DNA from: Nocardioides coralli
GTDB lineage: Bacteria; Actinomycetota; Actinomycetes; Propionibacteriales; Nocardioidaceae
Length of the DNA: 64,000 bases
Assembly: GCF_019880385.1 (NCBI RefSeq)
Contig: NZ_CP082273.1
Span: 2,046,001 to 2,110,000, forward strand
Reading direction: 5' to 3'
The translations under genes and the position numbers were made by a program. Of the stretch, positions 16,706-24,771 are shown piece after piece; the stretch's first letter is position 1; each line of letters starts with the position of its first letter. The notes beneath the pieces are model-generated. The model ran no database searches. It saw only the letters and a list, made by a program, of their open reading frames with translations, and had not been told where the DNA came from.

Positions 16706-17368
16706 GTGGCGGAACTGCACTTCTTCACCGGAACCATGGACTCGGGCAAGAGCACGCTCGCGCTGCAGACCAACCACAACCACGCGGCTCGCGGACGCGT
16801 GGGCAGGATCTTCACCACGCACGACCGGGCCGGTGAGGCGAAGCTCTCGAGCCGGCTCGGACTCACCCACGACGCGATCGAGGTGGCGGCCGACTTCGAC
16901 TTCTGGCGCTACGTGGTCGACAGCCTCACGCGCGGCGGCCGGATCGACTACCTGATCTGCGACGAGGCCCAGTTCTACTCCCGCGACCAGATCGACCAGC
17001 TCGCCAAGGTCGTCGACGAGCTCCAGGTCGACGTCTTCGCGTTCGGCATTCTCACCGACTTCCGCAGCGCCCTCTTCGAGGGCAGTGCCCGCCTGGTGGA
17101 GCTCGCGGACCGGATGAACGTGCTGCAGGTCGAGGCACTGTGCTGGTGCGGCAAGCGTGCCACCCACAACGCGCGCACCGAGAACGGCGTGATGGTCACC
17201 GAGGGCGCGGTCGTGGTGGTCGGGGACGTCGAGTCCCTCGACGGCGTGCCCGCCGACCGGCCGGAGGTCGCCTACGAGGTGCTGTGCCGCCAGCACCACC
17301 GGCGGCGGCTCACCGCCGCCCGGGCCAAGGCCGTGAGCCTCGCACCCGAGCCGCTCCCCTTCGGCTGA
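16706..17368 (+). CDS. tdk: Thymidine kinase, type II
   Basis: Thymidine kinase phosphorylates thymidine with ATP in the salvage pathway. The 220-residue protein has the P-loop FFTGTMDSGKST at residues 6-17, the DEAQF Walker B/general base motif near residue 90, and two Cys pairs. One is CWCGKRATHN; the second is reduced to CRQHH near the C-terminus, so zinc would be held by three Cys and one His. The GTG at 16706 places the P-loop at the usual distance from the N-terminus; the longer frame from 16661 lies over the divergent sulfurtransferase start. CAGGAT at 16692-16697 is the likely -10. Confidence 0.93.
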   Translation: MAELHFFTGTMDSGKSTLALQTNHNHAARGRVGRIFTTHDRAGEAKLSSRLGLTHDAIEVAADFDFWRYVVDSLTRGGRIDYLICDEAQFYSRDQIDQLAKVVDELQVDVFAFGILTDFRSALFEGSARLVELADRMNVLQVEALCWCGKRATHNARTENGVMVTEGAVVVVGDVESLDGVPADRPEVAYEVLCRQHHRRRLTAARAKAVSLAPEPLPFG

Positions 17369-17490
17369 CCGGTCCAGACCACTCTTCCCCCAACCGGGAT
17401 AATCGCTCGCGCCGCTCCCGGTTCACGGTGCAGGTTGTGGGACCGTCGTGGTCACCACCATGTGTCTCTCAGAGCTGACAGGGGGAAGAG

Positions 17491-17964
17491 ATGAGAAGCA
17501 CCTACCGTTTCCTGGCCAACTCCATCGCCGTGCTCGTGGTCGTCCAGGCCGGCGCCATCGCGTGGGCGTTCTTCGGCCTCTCGAACTGGATCCGGAACGA
17601 CAACGGGGTCGTCGACAAGGCGTTCATGGAGAGCGGGGACTCGTTCGGCGTCGCCGAGTGGGGCTTCATCATCCACGCGGGCATCATCGGGCTGCTCGTC
17701 ATCCCGCTCCTCGCGCTCGTCATGCTCATCGTGTCGTTCTTCGCCAAGGTGCCCGGCGGCGTCATGCTGGCGGTGACCGTCTTCGTGCTGGTCGCGCTGC
17801 AGGTGGTCGTGCTGCCCGCCCTGGCGCGCGAGGTGGGGTCCGGGTTCGGGGCACTTCACGGCATCAACGCCCTGGTCCTCATGGGTGCCGCGCTGGGCGC
17901 CGGCAAGCGGGCCGCCTCGGTGAAGGTCGACTCTCCCGGCACCACCGCCACCCTCCCCGGCTGA
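17491..17964 (+). CDS. Four-helix membrane protein, DUF6220-like
   Basis: The 157-residue protein has four hydrophobic helices (about residues 9-30, 55-83, 90-115 and 122-142) with a soluble Asn/Asp-rich loop after the first. The loop contains VVDKAFMESGDSF and the last helix HGINALVLMGAALGAG, a His-containing pattern seen in DUF6220 and related small heme- or quinone-neighbour proteins. GGGGGAAGAG precedes the ATG. It is followed after two bases by a multicopper oxidase, and the pair is very likely one operon. I infer a membrane partner for that oxidase, without direct proof. Confidence 0.7.
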   Translation: MRSTYRFLANSIAVLVVVQAGAIAWAFFGLSNWIRNDNGVVDKAFMESGDSFGVAEWGFIIHAGIIGLLVIPLLALVMLIVSFFAKVPGGVMLAVTVFVLVALQVVVLPALAREVGSGFGALHGINALVLMGAALGAGKRAASVKVDSPGTTATLPG

Positions 17965-17966
17965 GG

Positions 17967-19415
17967 GTGTTCACCCGGCACTGGCGGCTGTGGGTGGCGG
18001 GAGCCGCCACAGCCGCCCTCGTGCTGCCGCTGGCGTGGCTGTGGAAGGCCAGCCTCCTGCCCGACACGTTCGACCTCGCCTCCATGGGGTACGCGGAGTG
18101 GGGCGACGGCCCGGTGGGGGCACTGGGTGCCGCCTCCGGCCACCACGCCCACGGCATCCCCGTCGCCGAGCTGACCGGCCCGGACCGGCCCGCGGACGTA
18201 CGCGAGACGCTGACGGTGCGGGACGAGGGTGACCGCATCACCGTCAACGGCACCACCCCGGGGCCGACCCTGCGCGTCACGCAGGGCGACCTCGTGGAGG
18301 TCACGCTCGTCAACGACGACGTCGAGGACGGGACGACGCTCCACTGGCACGGCGTCGACGTCCCGAACGCCGCCGACGGCGTCGCCGGGGTCACCCAGGA
18401 CGCCGTGATGCCGGGTGAGGAGTACGTCTACCGCTTCGTCGCCGAGGACGCCGGCACCTTCTGGTACCACTCCCACCAGGTCTCCCACGAGCAGGTCCAG
18501 CGGGGGCTGCTGGGCGCTCTCGTCGTCACCCCCGAGGGTGGGCCGGCCGAGGAACCCGACGTCGACGAGGTCGCCGTGCTGCACCGCTACGGCGCCGAGG
18601 GCACCCTCAACGGCGACGCCGGCGTCTCCGTGCTCGACGCGGCGCCCGCCGACCAGGTCCGGCTCCGGGTGGTCAACACCGACAACGGGATGGCGTCCCT
18701 CTGGCTGCCGGGGACGGTTTTCCGCGTCCTGGCCGTGGACGGCACCGAGGTGCACGAGCCGAGCGACCTGGCGGACGTCGCGGTCCCGGTCCCCGCCGGT
18801 GGGCGGGTCGACCTCGGCCTCACCGTCCCCGCCGGAGGAGCTCGGGTGGACTTCTCCGGTGGCCCCTCGCTCGCGATCGGTGGCGCCGATGCGGGAGCCA
18901 CGAGGTCGACCCGGCCGGACGAGACGCTCGACCTGCTCACCTACGGGGAGCCGAAGCCGCCCCCCTTCGACGTCGACAACCCCGATCGTCGTTTCGAGTA
19001 CACCATCGGCAAGCGGCCCGGCTTCCTCGACGGCCGGCCCGGGATCTGGTGGACCGTCAACGGCGGTCTCTACCCCGACATCCCCATGTACATGGTCACC
19101 GAGGGAGACGTGGCGGTGTTCACCATCAGCAACGAGAGCGACGACACCCACCCGATGCACCTCCACGGCCATCACGGCCTGGTGCTCTCACGGGACGGTG
19201 AGCCCGCGACCGGCAGCCCGTGGTGGACCGACTCCCTCGAGGTCGGCGTCGGTGAGGCCTACGAGGTCGCCGTCCTGGCCGACAACCCTGGGATCTGGAT
19301 GGACCACTGCCACAACCTCACCCACGCCGCGGAGGGGCTGGTCGCCCACCTGATGTACGACGGGATCGCGTCGTCCTTCCACGTGGGTGGCCACCACCAC
19401 AACGAGCCGGAGTGA
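17967..19415 (+). CDS. Multicopper oxidase, membrane-anchored
   Basis: The 482-residue protein begins with a signal anchor (RLWVAGAATAALVLPLAWLW) and is exported outside the membrane. All four copper motifs are visible: HWHGVD near residue 130, WYHSHQVSHEQ near residue 167, HPMHLHGHHG near residue 395 and HCHNLTHAAEGLVAHLMY near the C-terminus. The last holds the type 1 Cys and the two His of the trinuclear centre. It should oxidise a phenolic substrate or a metal (Cu+, Fe2+, Mn2+) and reduce O2 to water. The GTG is 2 bp after the previous stop, so it depends on that gene's transcript. Confidence 0.9.
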   Translation: MFTRHWRLWVAGAATAALVLPLAWLWKASLLPDTFDLASMGYAEWGDGPVGALGAASGHHAHGIPVAELTGPDRPADVRETLTVRDEGDRITVNGTTPGPTLRVTQGDLVEVTLVNDDVEDGTTLHWHGVDVPNAADGVAGVTQDAVMPGEEYVYRFVAEDAGTFWYHSHQVSHEQVQRGLLGALVVTPEGGPAEEPDVDEVAVLHRYGAEGTLNGDAGVSVLDAAPADQVRLRVVNTDNGMASLWLPGTVFRVLAVDGTEVHEPSDLADVAVPVPAGGRVDLGLTVPAGGARVDFSGGPSLAIGGADAGATRSTRPDETLDLLTYGEPKPPPFDVDNPDRRFEYTIGKRPGFLDGRPGIWWTVNGGLYPDIPMYMVTEGDVAVFTISNESDDTHPMHLHGHHGLVLSRDGEPATGSPWWTDSLEVGVGEAYEVAVLADNPGIWMDHCHNLTHAAEGLVAHLMYDGIASSFHVGGHHHNEPE

Positions 19416-19418
19416 GTC

Positions 19419-20534
19419 TCAGCAGACCAGCAGCGGGATCAGCATCTCGGCCGGCGTCAGCGAGCCGTGCAGGCCCACGAGGGTCGCCTCGTAGGGGAAC
19501 GAGGAGGACGAGAGCACCGCGGTGTCGCCGGTCGCCGCGACGACCACGTCGCCCAGCCTGGGCCGGACCGCGGGCTCGACCGCCCCGAACCAGCCACGGG
19601 CGATCGCCTCGTCGCGGGTGAGCACCTCGGCCCGCTCTCCCAGCGTCTCGCGCCAGCTGGCCGCCACGTCGTCGACGGCGCCCCGCTGCACGTAGAGGTG
19701 CCGGAACCGGGCCTCCCCGCCCACCAGCGCCAGCCCGTCGCGCAGCTCGGCGTGGTCGTCGATGTCGATCCGGCTCTCCGGCGGCGAGTCGACCATCCCG
19801 TGGTCGGCCACGACGAGCAGCCGGGTCTGGGCCGGCAGCGCGTCGCGCAGCTGCTCGGCCTCGGCGTCCACCATGCCCAGCTGCTGGAGCCACGGGGTGG
19901 AGGCGACACCGAACCGGTGCCCGGTCCAGTCGAGGTCCGCGTCGTACATGTAGGTCAGTGACGGCCCGGTCGCGGACGCGGCCAGCACCGCGGCGATCCG
20001 CTCACCGACGCGGTCGGCGCCGACGTAGTCGACACCCCGCTGGGACGCGACCGTCAGTCCGCTCCCCCGGAACTCCCGCTTGTTGACCGTCGTGACGGTC
20101 GCCCCCGCCGAGGCGATCCGGGCGAAGGCCGTCGGGTGCGGCTGCCAGGCCACCGGGTCGACGTCGGCGTCCCAGAGCAGCGCGTTGAGGAGCTGGTCGG
20201 TGCCGGGCACCCGCGAGGTGAAGCCGACCAGACCGTGGCTACCAGGCGGCAGCGCCGTGCCCAGCGAGGTGAGGCTGGTGGCGGTCGTCGAGGGCACGCC
20301 CGCCGTGGCCGTCTCACCTTCCTCGAGCAGCGACGCGAGGAAGGGTGCCGCGTGCGCGTGACGGCGCAGCAGCTCGGCGCCCAGCCCGTCGACGAGGAAG
20401 ACCACGTAGCCGGGGGCTTCCGGCAGCGTCACCCCGGTCGGGTCGCCGATGGGCGTGCCGAGGGCGGCGGCCACCGCCGGGAGGACGTCACCGAGCGTGC
20501 GGTCGCCGTACGCGGGCTCGACGAGCTCGCTCAC
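19419..20534 (-). CDS. Alkaline-phosphatase-superfamily phosphodiesterase/nucleotide pyrophosphatase
   Basis: The 371-residue protein belongs to the type I phosphodiesterase/nucleotide pyrophosphatase group. It has FLVDGLGAELLRRH (metal Asp), GVPSTTATSLTSLGT (the catalytic Thr loop), and DADLDWTGHRFG with VVADHGMVD (second metal site). It should hydrolyse phosphodiester or phosphate esters; the substrate is unknown and no signal peptide is visible. I start at the GTG at 20534, whose GTGA overlaps the DUF5998 stop, instead of the longer frame. It is the third gene of the coupled operon with DUF5998 and the acetyltransferase-synthetase. Confidence 0.85.
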   Translation of the reverse strand: MSELVEPAYGDRTLGDVLPAVAAALGTPIGDPTGVTLPEAPGYVVFLVDGLGAELLRRHAHAAPFLASLLEEGETATAGVPSTTATSLTSLGTALPPGSHGLVGFTSRVPGTDQLLNALLWDADVDPVAWQPHPTAFARIASAGATVTTVNKREFRGSGLTVASQRGVDYVGADRVGERIAAVLAASATGPSLTYMYDADLDWTGHRFGVASTPWLQQLGMVDAEAEQLRDALPAQTRLLVVADHGMVDSPPESRIDIDDHAELRDGLALVGGEARFRHLYVQRGAVDDVAASWRETLGERAEVLTRDEAIARGWFGAVEPAVRPRLGDVVVAATGDTAVLSSSSFPYEATLVGLHGSLTPAEMLIPLLVC

Positions 20535-21145
20535 GCCGACTGGGTGCGTGCCGACAGCGAGTCGGCGAAGGCGAGCAGCCGGGTGACGGCATCCGCACCC
20601 TCGGCCGCGGCGGAGACCCGCAGCGAGAAGTCGTCGGAGGTGAAGTTGCCGGTGTAGCCGTGGTCGGCGTCGCACTGCGGGTCGGAGCAGGACGCCGGCT
20701 CGAGGTCGAGGCGGCCGGCGCCACCCCACCCGATCGTGAGGACGGCCTCCGCGACCTGGCCCTCCCCCGTCGCGGGACTGGTGACCATCCGGGTGACCAC
20801 GACCGACTTCACCGAGGACAGCGCGATCGCCTCCGTGGAGGTCGAGGTGTAGGGCTCGGGCAGCAGGTCGTCACCCTGGTGCTCGTCGGTGTGGGCCAGC
20901 ACGAGCCGCGTCGGCGTCAGCACGACGACGGTCAGGTGCCGGCGTACCTCGTCACGGTCGAAGGTGGGCTCGTGGTGGAGGTGGAAGGACACCACCTGCT
21001 CACCCGCGAGCGCGGACCGCACCCCGTCGGCGACCACCTCGGGGTAGTAGCCGGTGCGGTCGATCGCGTCGCGGAGCTCGGCGGCCCGGTCGCGGTCCTC
21101 GTGGGTGCGGGTGCGCATGCTCAGCATCCTGTCACGCCGCGTCAC
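20531..21145 (-). CDS. DUF5998 family protein
   Basis: This soluble protein is 204 residues if begun at the GTG at 21145, whose GTGA overlaps the upstream stop. In-frame ATGs at codons 7 and 10 are alternatives. It carries the DUF5998 features: GYYPEVVADGVRSALAGE near residue 33, FHLHHEPTFDRDEVRRHL, and a PASCSDPQCDADHGYTGN segment with two Cys. No function is established for this actinobacterial family. It is translationally coupled on both sides, which points to joint expression with the phosphodiesterase and acetyltransferase. Confidence 0.85.
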   Translation of the reverse strand: MTRRDRMLSMRTRTHEDRDRAAELRDAIDRTGYYPEVVADGVRSALAGEQVVSFHLHHEPTFDRDEVRRHLTVVVLTPTRLVLAHTDEHQGDDLLPEPYTSTSTEAIALSSVKSVVVTRMVTSPATGEGQVAEAVLTIGWGGAGRLDLEPASCSDPQCDADHGYTGNFTSDDFSLRVSAAAEGADAVTRLLAFADSLSARTQSA

Positions 21146-23844
21146 CCCGAGCCCGTGTCGCCCGGCATGGTCGGCATCCGGCGGGCGAACCAGTCCGACC
21201 GCGACTGGGCGACGGGATCGAGGCGGATCGTGGCGCGCAGCACCGTCAGGTCGTCGGCGCCGGCCAGGACCAGGGGCAGGTCGAGCGCGCTGACCTGCGG
21301 CAGGTCGTGCTGCAGCTGGGCCACCCGCAGGATCAGCCGCTCCACGTTGCCGACGTCCACCGCCTCCGAGCCGCGGTAGCCGAACAGCATGGGTGAGGAC
21401 TTGATCTCGCGGACCATCGCCTCCGCGTCGTGCTCACGGATCGGGGGGATCCGGTAGGAGCGGTCGCCCAGGAGCTCGGTCAGCGGCCCCGAGATGCCGA
21501 AGGAGACCACGGGTCCGAAGAGCGGGTCCTCCATGCTCGAGATCGCGACGGGGATGCCGGGCGGGGCGTTGCGCTGCACCACGAACCCGGCGGCGTCGGC
21601 ATCGGTGATGAGCTCCTGCAGCGACCTCCACGCGTCGCGCATCTCCTCGCGGGTGTCGATGTTGCGCCACACGTGGGCGAGGTCGGGACGCTCGCGCAGG
21701 TGGGCGGCAGTCGCCTTGAGGACCACGTCCCAGCCCAGGTCTCCACCTGCCTTCTCCGCCTCCTCGAGGGTGGCCACGGGGATCTCGGGCCAGACGGTGA
21801 TGCCGTACGCCGCGAGCAGCTGGGAGACCTGCTCGGGGTCGAGGTCGACCCCGTCGGGGTTCTGGTGCAGGGCCTCCCCGATGAGGCGGCGAGCCGCCAC
21901 CAGGTCGATGTCGCTGGTGTCGAGCGCGGCGCCGTCGGGGGTCCGCAGCCACACGGCGTACCCGACCACGCGCGCCAGCGCGCGCACGGCCGCCTCCACC
22001 CCGGGATAGGACGGCACCGAGCCACGACCGGCCGCCCGGCCGGCGACGTCGGGGACCCTCAGCAGCTCGGGCACGCCCTCGGCCCCGAGGAACGAGGAGA
22101 CCAGCGGCTTGTCGGACTGCTCCCCCACCGCGGCCAGCACGTTGGCGACGTCCTCGCCTGACACGTTGAGCGGGGGGATGTAGACGGCGACCACCGCGTC
22201 GACGTCGGGGTCGTCGATCGCTGCGTCGAGCGCGTCCTCGAAGTCGTCGGCGCCGGCCTCGGCGCCGAGGGAGACCGACTTGCTGACCACGAGCCCGACC
22301 TCGCTGGCGGCGTCGGCGGCCAAGAGCCCCAGCGCGTCGGAGTTGCCGACCACGGCCACGCGACGGCCGCGAGGGAGCGGCTGGTGGGCGAGCAGCTGGG
22401 CGACGTCGAACATGTCGTCGAGGGTGTCGACCTGGATCACCCCGGCCTGGCGGAACATGGCGTCCACCGCCTGCACGGGCGCGGAGAACTGGCGCACCGC
22501 GTGGCCCATCGGCACGCCCTGGGTGGTCCGGCCCGAGCGGACCGCGATGATGGGCTTGCGCAAGGACACCCGGCGCGCGATCCGGGAGAACTTCCGCGGG
22601 TTGCCGATCGACTCCAGGTAGAGCAGCACCACCTCGGTGTCGCCGTCCTCCTCCCAGAACTGCAGCAGGTCGTTGCCGGACACGTCGGCGCGGTTGCCGG
22701 CGCTGACGAACGTCGACAGGCCCAGGCCACGGTTGTTGACCTTCTCGAGGATCGCCGAGCCGAGCGCACCGGACTGGCAGAAGAACCCGGCGCGTCCACC
22801 GGGCGGCATCAACGGCGACAGGGAGGCGTTGAGCGAGATCGCCGGGTTCGTGTTGATGATGCCGAGGGCGTTGGGGCCGATCAGCCGCAGGCCGTAGGAG
22901 CGCGCCAGACCGACCAGCCGGCGCTGCCGCTGCCGGCCCTCCTCCCCGGTCTCGGCGAACCCGGAGGAGATGACGACCAGGCCGTGGACGCCCTTGGCGG
23001 CGCAGTCGAGGACGACGTCCTGGACCGCGTCGGCCGGCACGGCCACGATCGCGACGTCGACGTCCCCCGGGACGTCGTTGACCGTCGGGTAGGTCGGCAT
23101 GCCCGAGACCGCCTCCGAGGTCGGGTTGACGGCGTAGACACGGCCGACGAAGTTGCCGGTGACCAGGTTGCGCACCAACGCCCGGCCGATGGTGTCCTGG
23201 CGACGGCTGGCGCCGACCACGGCGACCGACCGCGGGTGCAGGAAGTGCTGGATCGACGCCGACTCGGCGCGGTGCTCCCTGGACACCATGACGCCCACCG
23301 ACGTGTCGGTGGGGTCGATGGAGAACTCGACCTCCATCACGCCGTCCTCGTAGTCGCTGGCGACGCGGTAGCCGGCGTCGCGGAACGTGGCGAGCATCTT
23401 CTTGTTGTCGGGCAGCACCTCGGCGTGGAACCGCTCGATGCCGTTCTCGCGACCCGCCTGCGCGAGGTGCTCGAGCAGCAGCTGGCCGATCCCACGGCCC
23501 TGGTGACGGTCCTCCACCAGGAAGGCCACCTCCGCCTGACCCGGCTCGACCACGTCGTAGCGACCGATGGCGATCATGTGTCCGCCCACCTCCATCACCA
23601 TCGCCACCCGGTCCCTGTGGTCGACGGTGATGAACCGCTGGACGTCGCGGTCCGACAGCCGGGGCATGGGCGTGAAGAAGCGGAAGTACTTGGACTCCTC
23701 GGACACGCGCGAGTAGAACGCGACCAGCAGCTCGCCGTCACCGGGCCGCACGGGGCGCAGGTGGGCGGTCCGCCCGTCCCGCAGCAGGACGTCGGCCTCC
23801 CAGTGCCGCGGCGGCTGTGCGGTCTCCTCCTCGACCTCGGACAT
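21142..23844 (-). CDS. GNAT acetyltransferase fused to an ADP-forming acyl-CoA synthetase-like protein (Pat type)
   Basis: The 900-residue protein begins with a GNAT domain (residues 15-170: LRPVRPGDGELLVAF, acetyl-CoA loop EDRHQGRGIGQLLLEHL). Then come a CoA-binding domain (SVAVVGASRRQDTIG), succinyl-CoA-ligase-like domains and a C-terminal ATP-grasp domain (PVAISSMEDPLFGPVVSFG). Proteins of this build acetylate lysines of acyl-CoA synthetases, often regulated by cAMP or acetyl-CoA. Where ADP-forming synthetases have a catalytic His loop SHTG, this one has GHAVRQFS near residue 445, so synthetase activity may be lost. TAGATT at 23857-23852 lies 7 nt before the ATG. First gene of a three-gene operon. 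Confidence 0.9.
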   Translation of the reverse strand: MSEVEEETAQPPRHWEADVLLRDGRTAHLRPVRPGDGELLVAFYSRVSEESKYFRFFTPMPRLSDRDVQRFITVDHRDRVAMVMEVGGHMIAIGRYDVVEPGQAEVAFLVEDRHQGRGIGQLLLEHLAQAGRENGIERFHAEVLPDNKKMLATFRDAGYRVASDYEDGVMEVEFSIDPTDTSVGVMVSREHRAESASIQHFLHPRSVAVVGASRRQDTIGRALVRNLVTGNFVGRVYAVNPTSEAVSGMPTYPTVNDVPGDVDVAIVAVPADAVQDVVLDCAAKGVHGLVVISSGFAETGEEGRQRQRRLVGLARSYGLRLIGPNALGIINTNPAISLNASLSPLMPPGGRAGFFCQSGALGSAILEKVNNRGLGLSTFVSAGNRADVSGNDLLQFWEEDGDTEVVLLYLESIGNPRKFSRIARRVSLRKPIIAVRSGRTTQGVPMGHAVRQFSAPVQAVDAMFRQAGVIQVDTLDDMFDVAQLLAHQPLPRGRRVAVVGNSDALGLLAADAASEVGLVVSKSVSLGAEAGADDFEDALDAAIDDPDVDAVVAVYIPPLNVSGEDVANVLAAVGEQSDKPLVSSFLGAEGVPELLRVPDVAGRAAGRGSVPSYPGVEAAVRALARVVGYAVWLRTPDGAALDTSDIDLVAARRLIGEALHQNPDGVDLDPEQVSQLLAAYGITVWPEIPVATLEEAEKAGGDLGWDVVLKATAAHLRERPDLAHVWRNIDTREEMRDAWRSLQELITDADAAGFVVQRNAPPGIPVAISSMEDPLFGPVVSFGISGPLTELLGDRSYRIPPIREHDAEAMVREIKSSPMLFGYRGSEAVDVGNVERLILRVAQLQHDLPQVSALDLPLVLAGADDLTVLRATIRLDPVAQSRSDWFARRMPTMPGDTGSG

Positions 23845-23970
23845 GGCCCAGAATCTAGCCGTTCCATGTGACGCCCGGATGACGGCCAGCGGTCGTGAGA
23901 AGGGGCCGGGCCGGCAAGCTGCGTGATCTCGCTCTCACGGCCGTCGCGCCTCGTACGCGTGGAAGACGAG

Positions 23971-24120
23971 GTGGTCTCGACAGGCTCGACCAACGTGTGG
24001 TCGAGATCGGACGGGTCGTTGCGAGGAGCGCCGGCGAAGCCGGAGGTCGGGGTGCGAGGAGCGCCGGCTAAGCCGGAGGTTGAGGTGCGAGGAGCCCTGG
24101 CGACGAGCCACGAAACCACT
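23971..24120 (+). repeat. Dispersed REP-like repeat block
   Basis: This block starts with GGTCTCGACAGGCTCGACCA, a partly palindromic unit. After a short linker it continues with two arrays of GGAGCGCCGGCNAAGCCGGAGGT and ends with CGGAGGTTGAGGTGCGAGGA and GACGAGCCACGAAACCA. The same two halves recur at 24591-24675 and in part at 24504, 41381 and 42328. It fills most of the 357-bp gap between the divergent genes; the remaining bases show no gene. Such elements are common in Nocardioides genomes. Confidence 0.8.
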
Positions 24121-24201
24121 CAAGCTCCCACGCCGACGCCGTCATCCACAGACACTCGGTCAGGCGCTCCGCGAGTCTCGGCCAGTCGTGAGGCTGTGCG
24201 C

Positions 24202-24495
24202 ATGCCGTGGACCTACCTCCTCGAGTGCGCCGACGGCTCGTTCTACGCCGGCAGCACGATCGACCTCGAGTACCGCATCGCCCAGCACGACCAGGGCCTG
24301 GGCTCGACCTACACCCGGCCCGCCCGCCGACGTCCGGTCAGGCTCGCGTGGTGCCACCAGTTCGACCGCGTGGACGACGCCTTCGCGTTCGAGAAGCAGA
24401 TCCAGGGCTGGAGCCGCGCCAAGCGGATCGCCCTGATCGAGGGCCGGTACGACGACCTGCCTGATCTCGCCTCTCGCCCGCCGAGGTCGGGTTGA
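24202..24495 (+). CDS. GIY-YIG nuclease superfamily protein (UPF0213/YhbQ-like)
   Basis: This 97-residue protein is a single GIY-YIG domain. It starts WTYLLECADGSFYAGSTIDLEYR, where YLL and YAG are the two halves of the GIY-YIG core, with the catalytic Arg in LEYRI. Then HDQGLGSTYTRPARRRPVRL and the Glu-bearing DDAFAFEKQIQGWSRAKRIALI complete it. YhbQ-type proteins are single-domain nucleases with a suggested role in DNA maintenance. The frame extends upstream to 23923 through the repeat block. I use the ATG at 24202, which has a GAGGCT box 6 nt before it. Confidence 0.88.
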   Translation: MPWTYLLECADGSFYAGSTIDLEYRIAQHDQGLGSTYTRPARRRPVRLAWCHQFDRVDDAFAFEKQIQGWSRAKRIALIEGRYDDLPDLASRPPRSG

Positions 24496-24503
24496 CGCTG
24501 GGG

Positions 24504-24675
24504 CCGGTGGTTTCGTGGCTCAGGCGCTGCACGCCTTCGCACCTCAACCTCCGGGCACACCCACCCCTGGACACCCGACGCCATCTGACCGTCTCGACAG
24601 GCTCGACCAACGTGGGGTCGGGACTACCCGGAGGTTGAGGTGCGAGGAGCCCTGGCGACGAGCCACGAAACCACC
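24504..24675. repeat. Inverted pair of dispersed repeats before parC
   Basis: At 24504-24555 the plus strand reads GGTGGTTTCGTGGCTC ... CGCACCTCAACCTCCGGG. That is the reverse complement of the unit at 24628-24675 (CCGGAGGTTGAGGTGCGAGG ... GAGCCACGAAACCACC). GTCTCGACAGGCTCGACCAA lies at 24591-24610. The two facing arms could fold the transcript into a long hairpin between the nuclease and parC. No gene is seen in this 267-bp gap. Confidence 0.8.
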
Positions 24676-24771
24676 CCGACCCCCACGCCGACGCGCCCGA
24701 TGACCGCCCCGCGCAGGACACACGGCGTGGCCGCCGCCGGGACGCCAGCAGGCACAGGGAGAATGTCGCGC

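Noticed and set aside
17448..17966. N-terminal extension of the multicopper oxidase frame across the upstream membrane protein
   Set aside because: The extra 170 residues are out of frame with a convincing four-helix protein that has its own ribosome site; the oxidase has a signal anchor starting at 17967.
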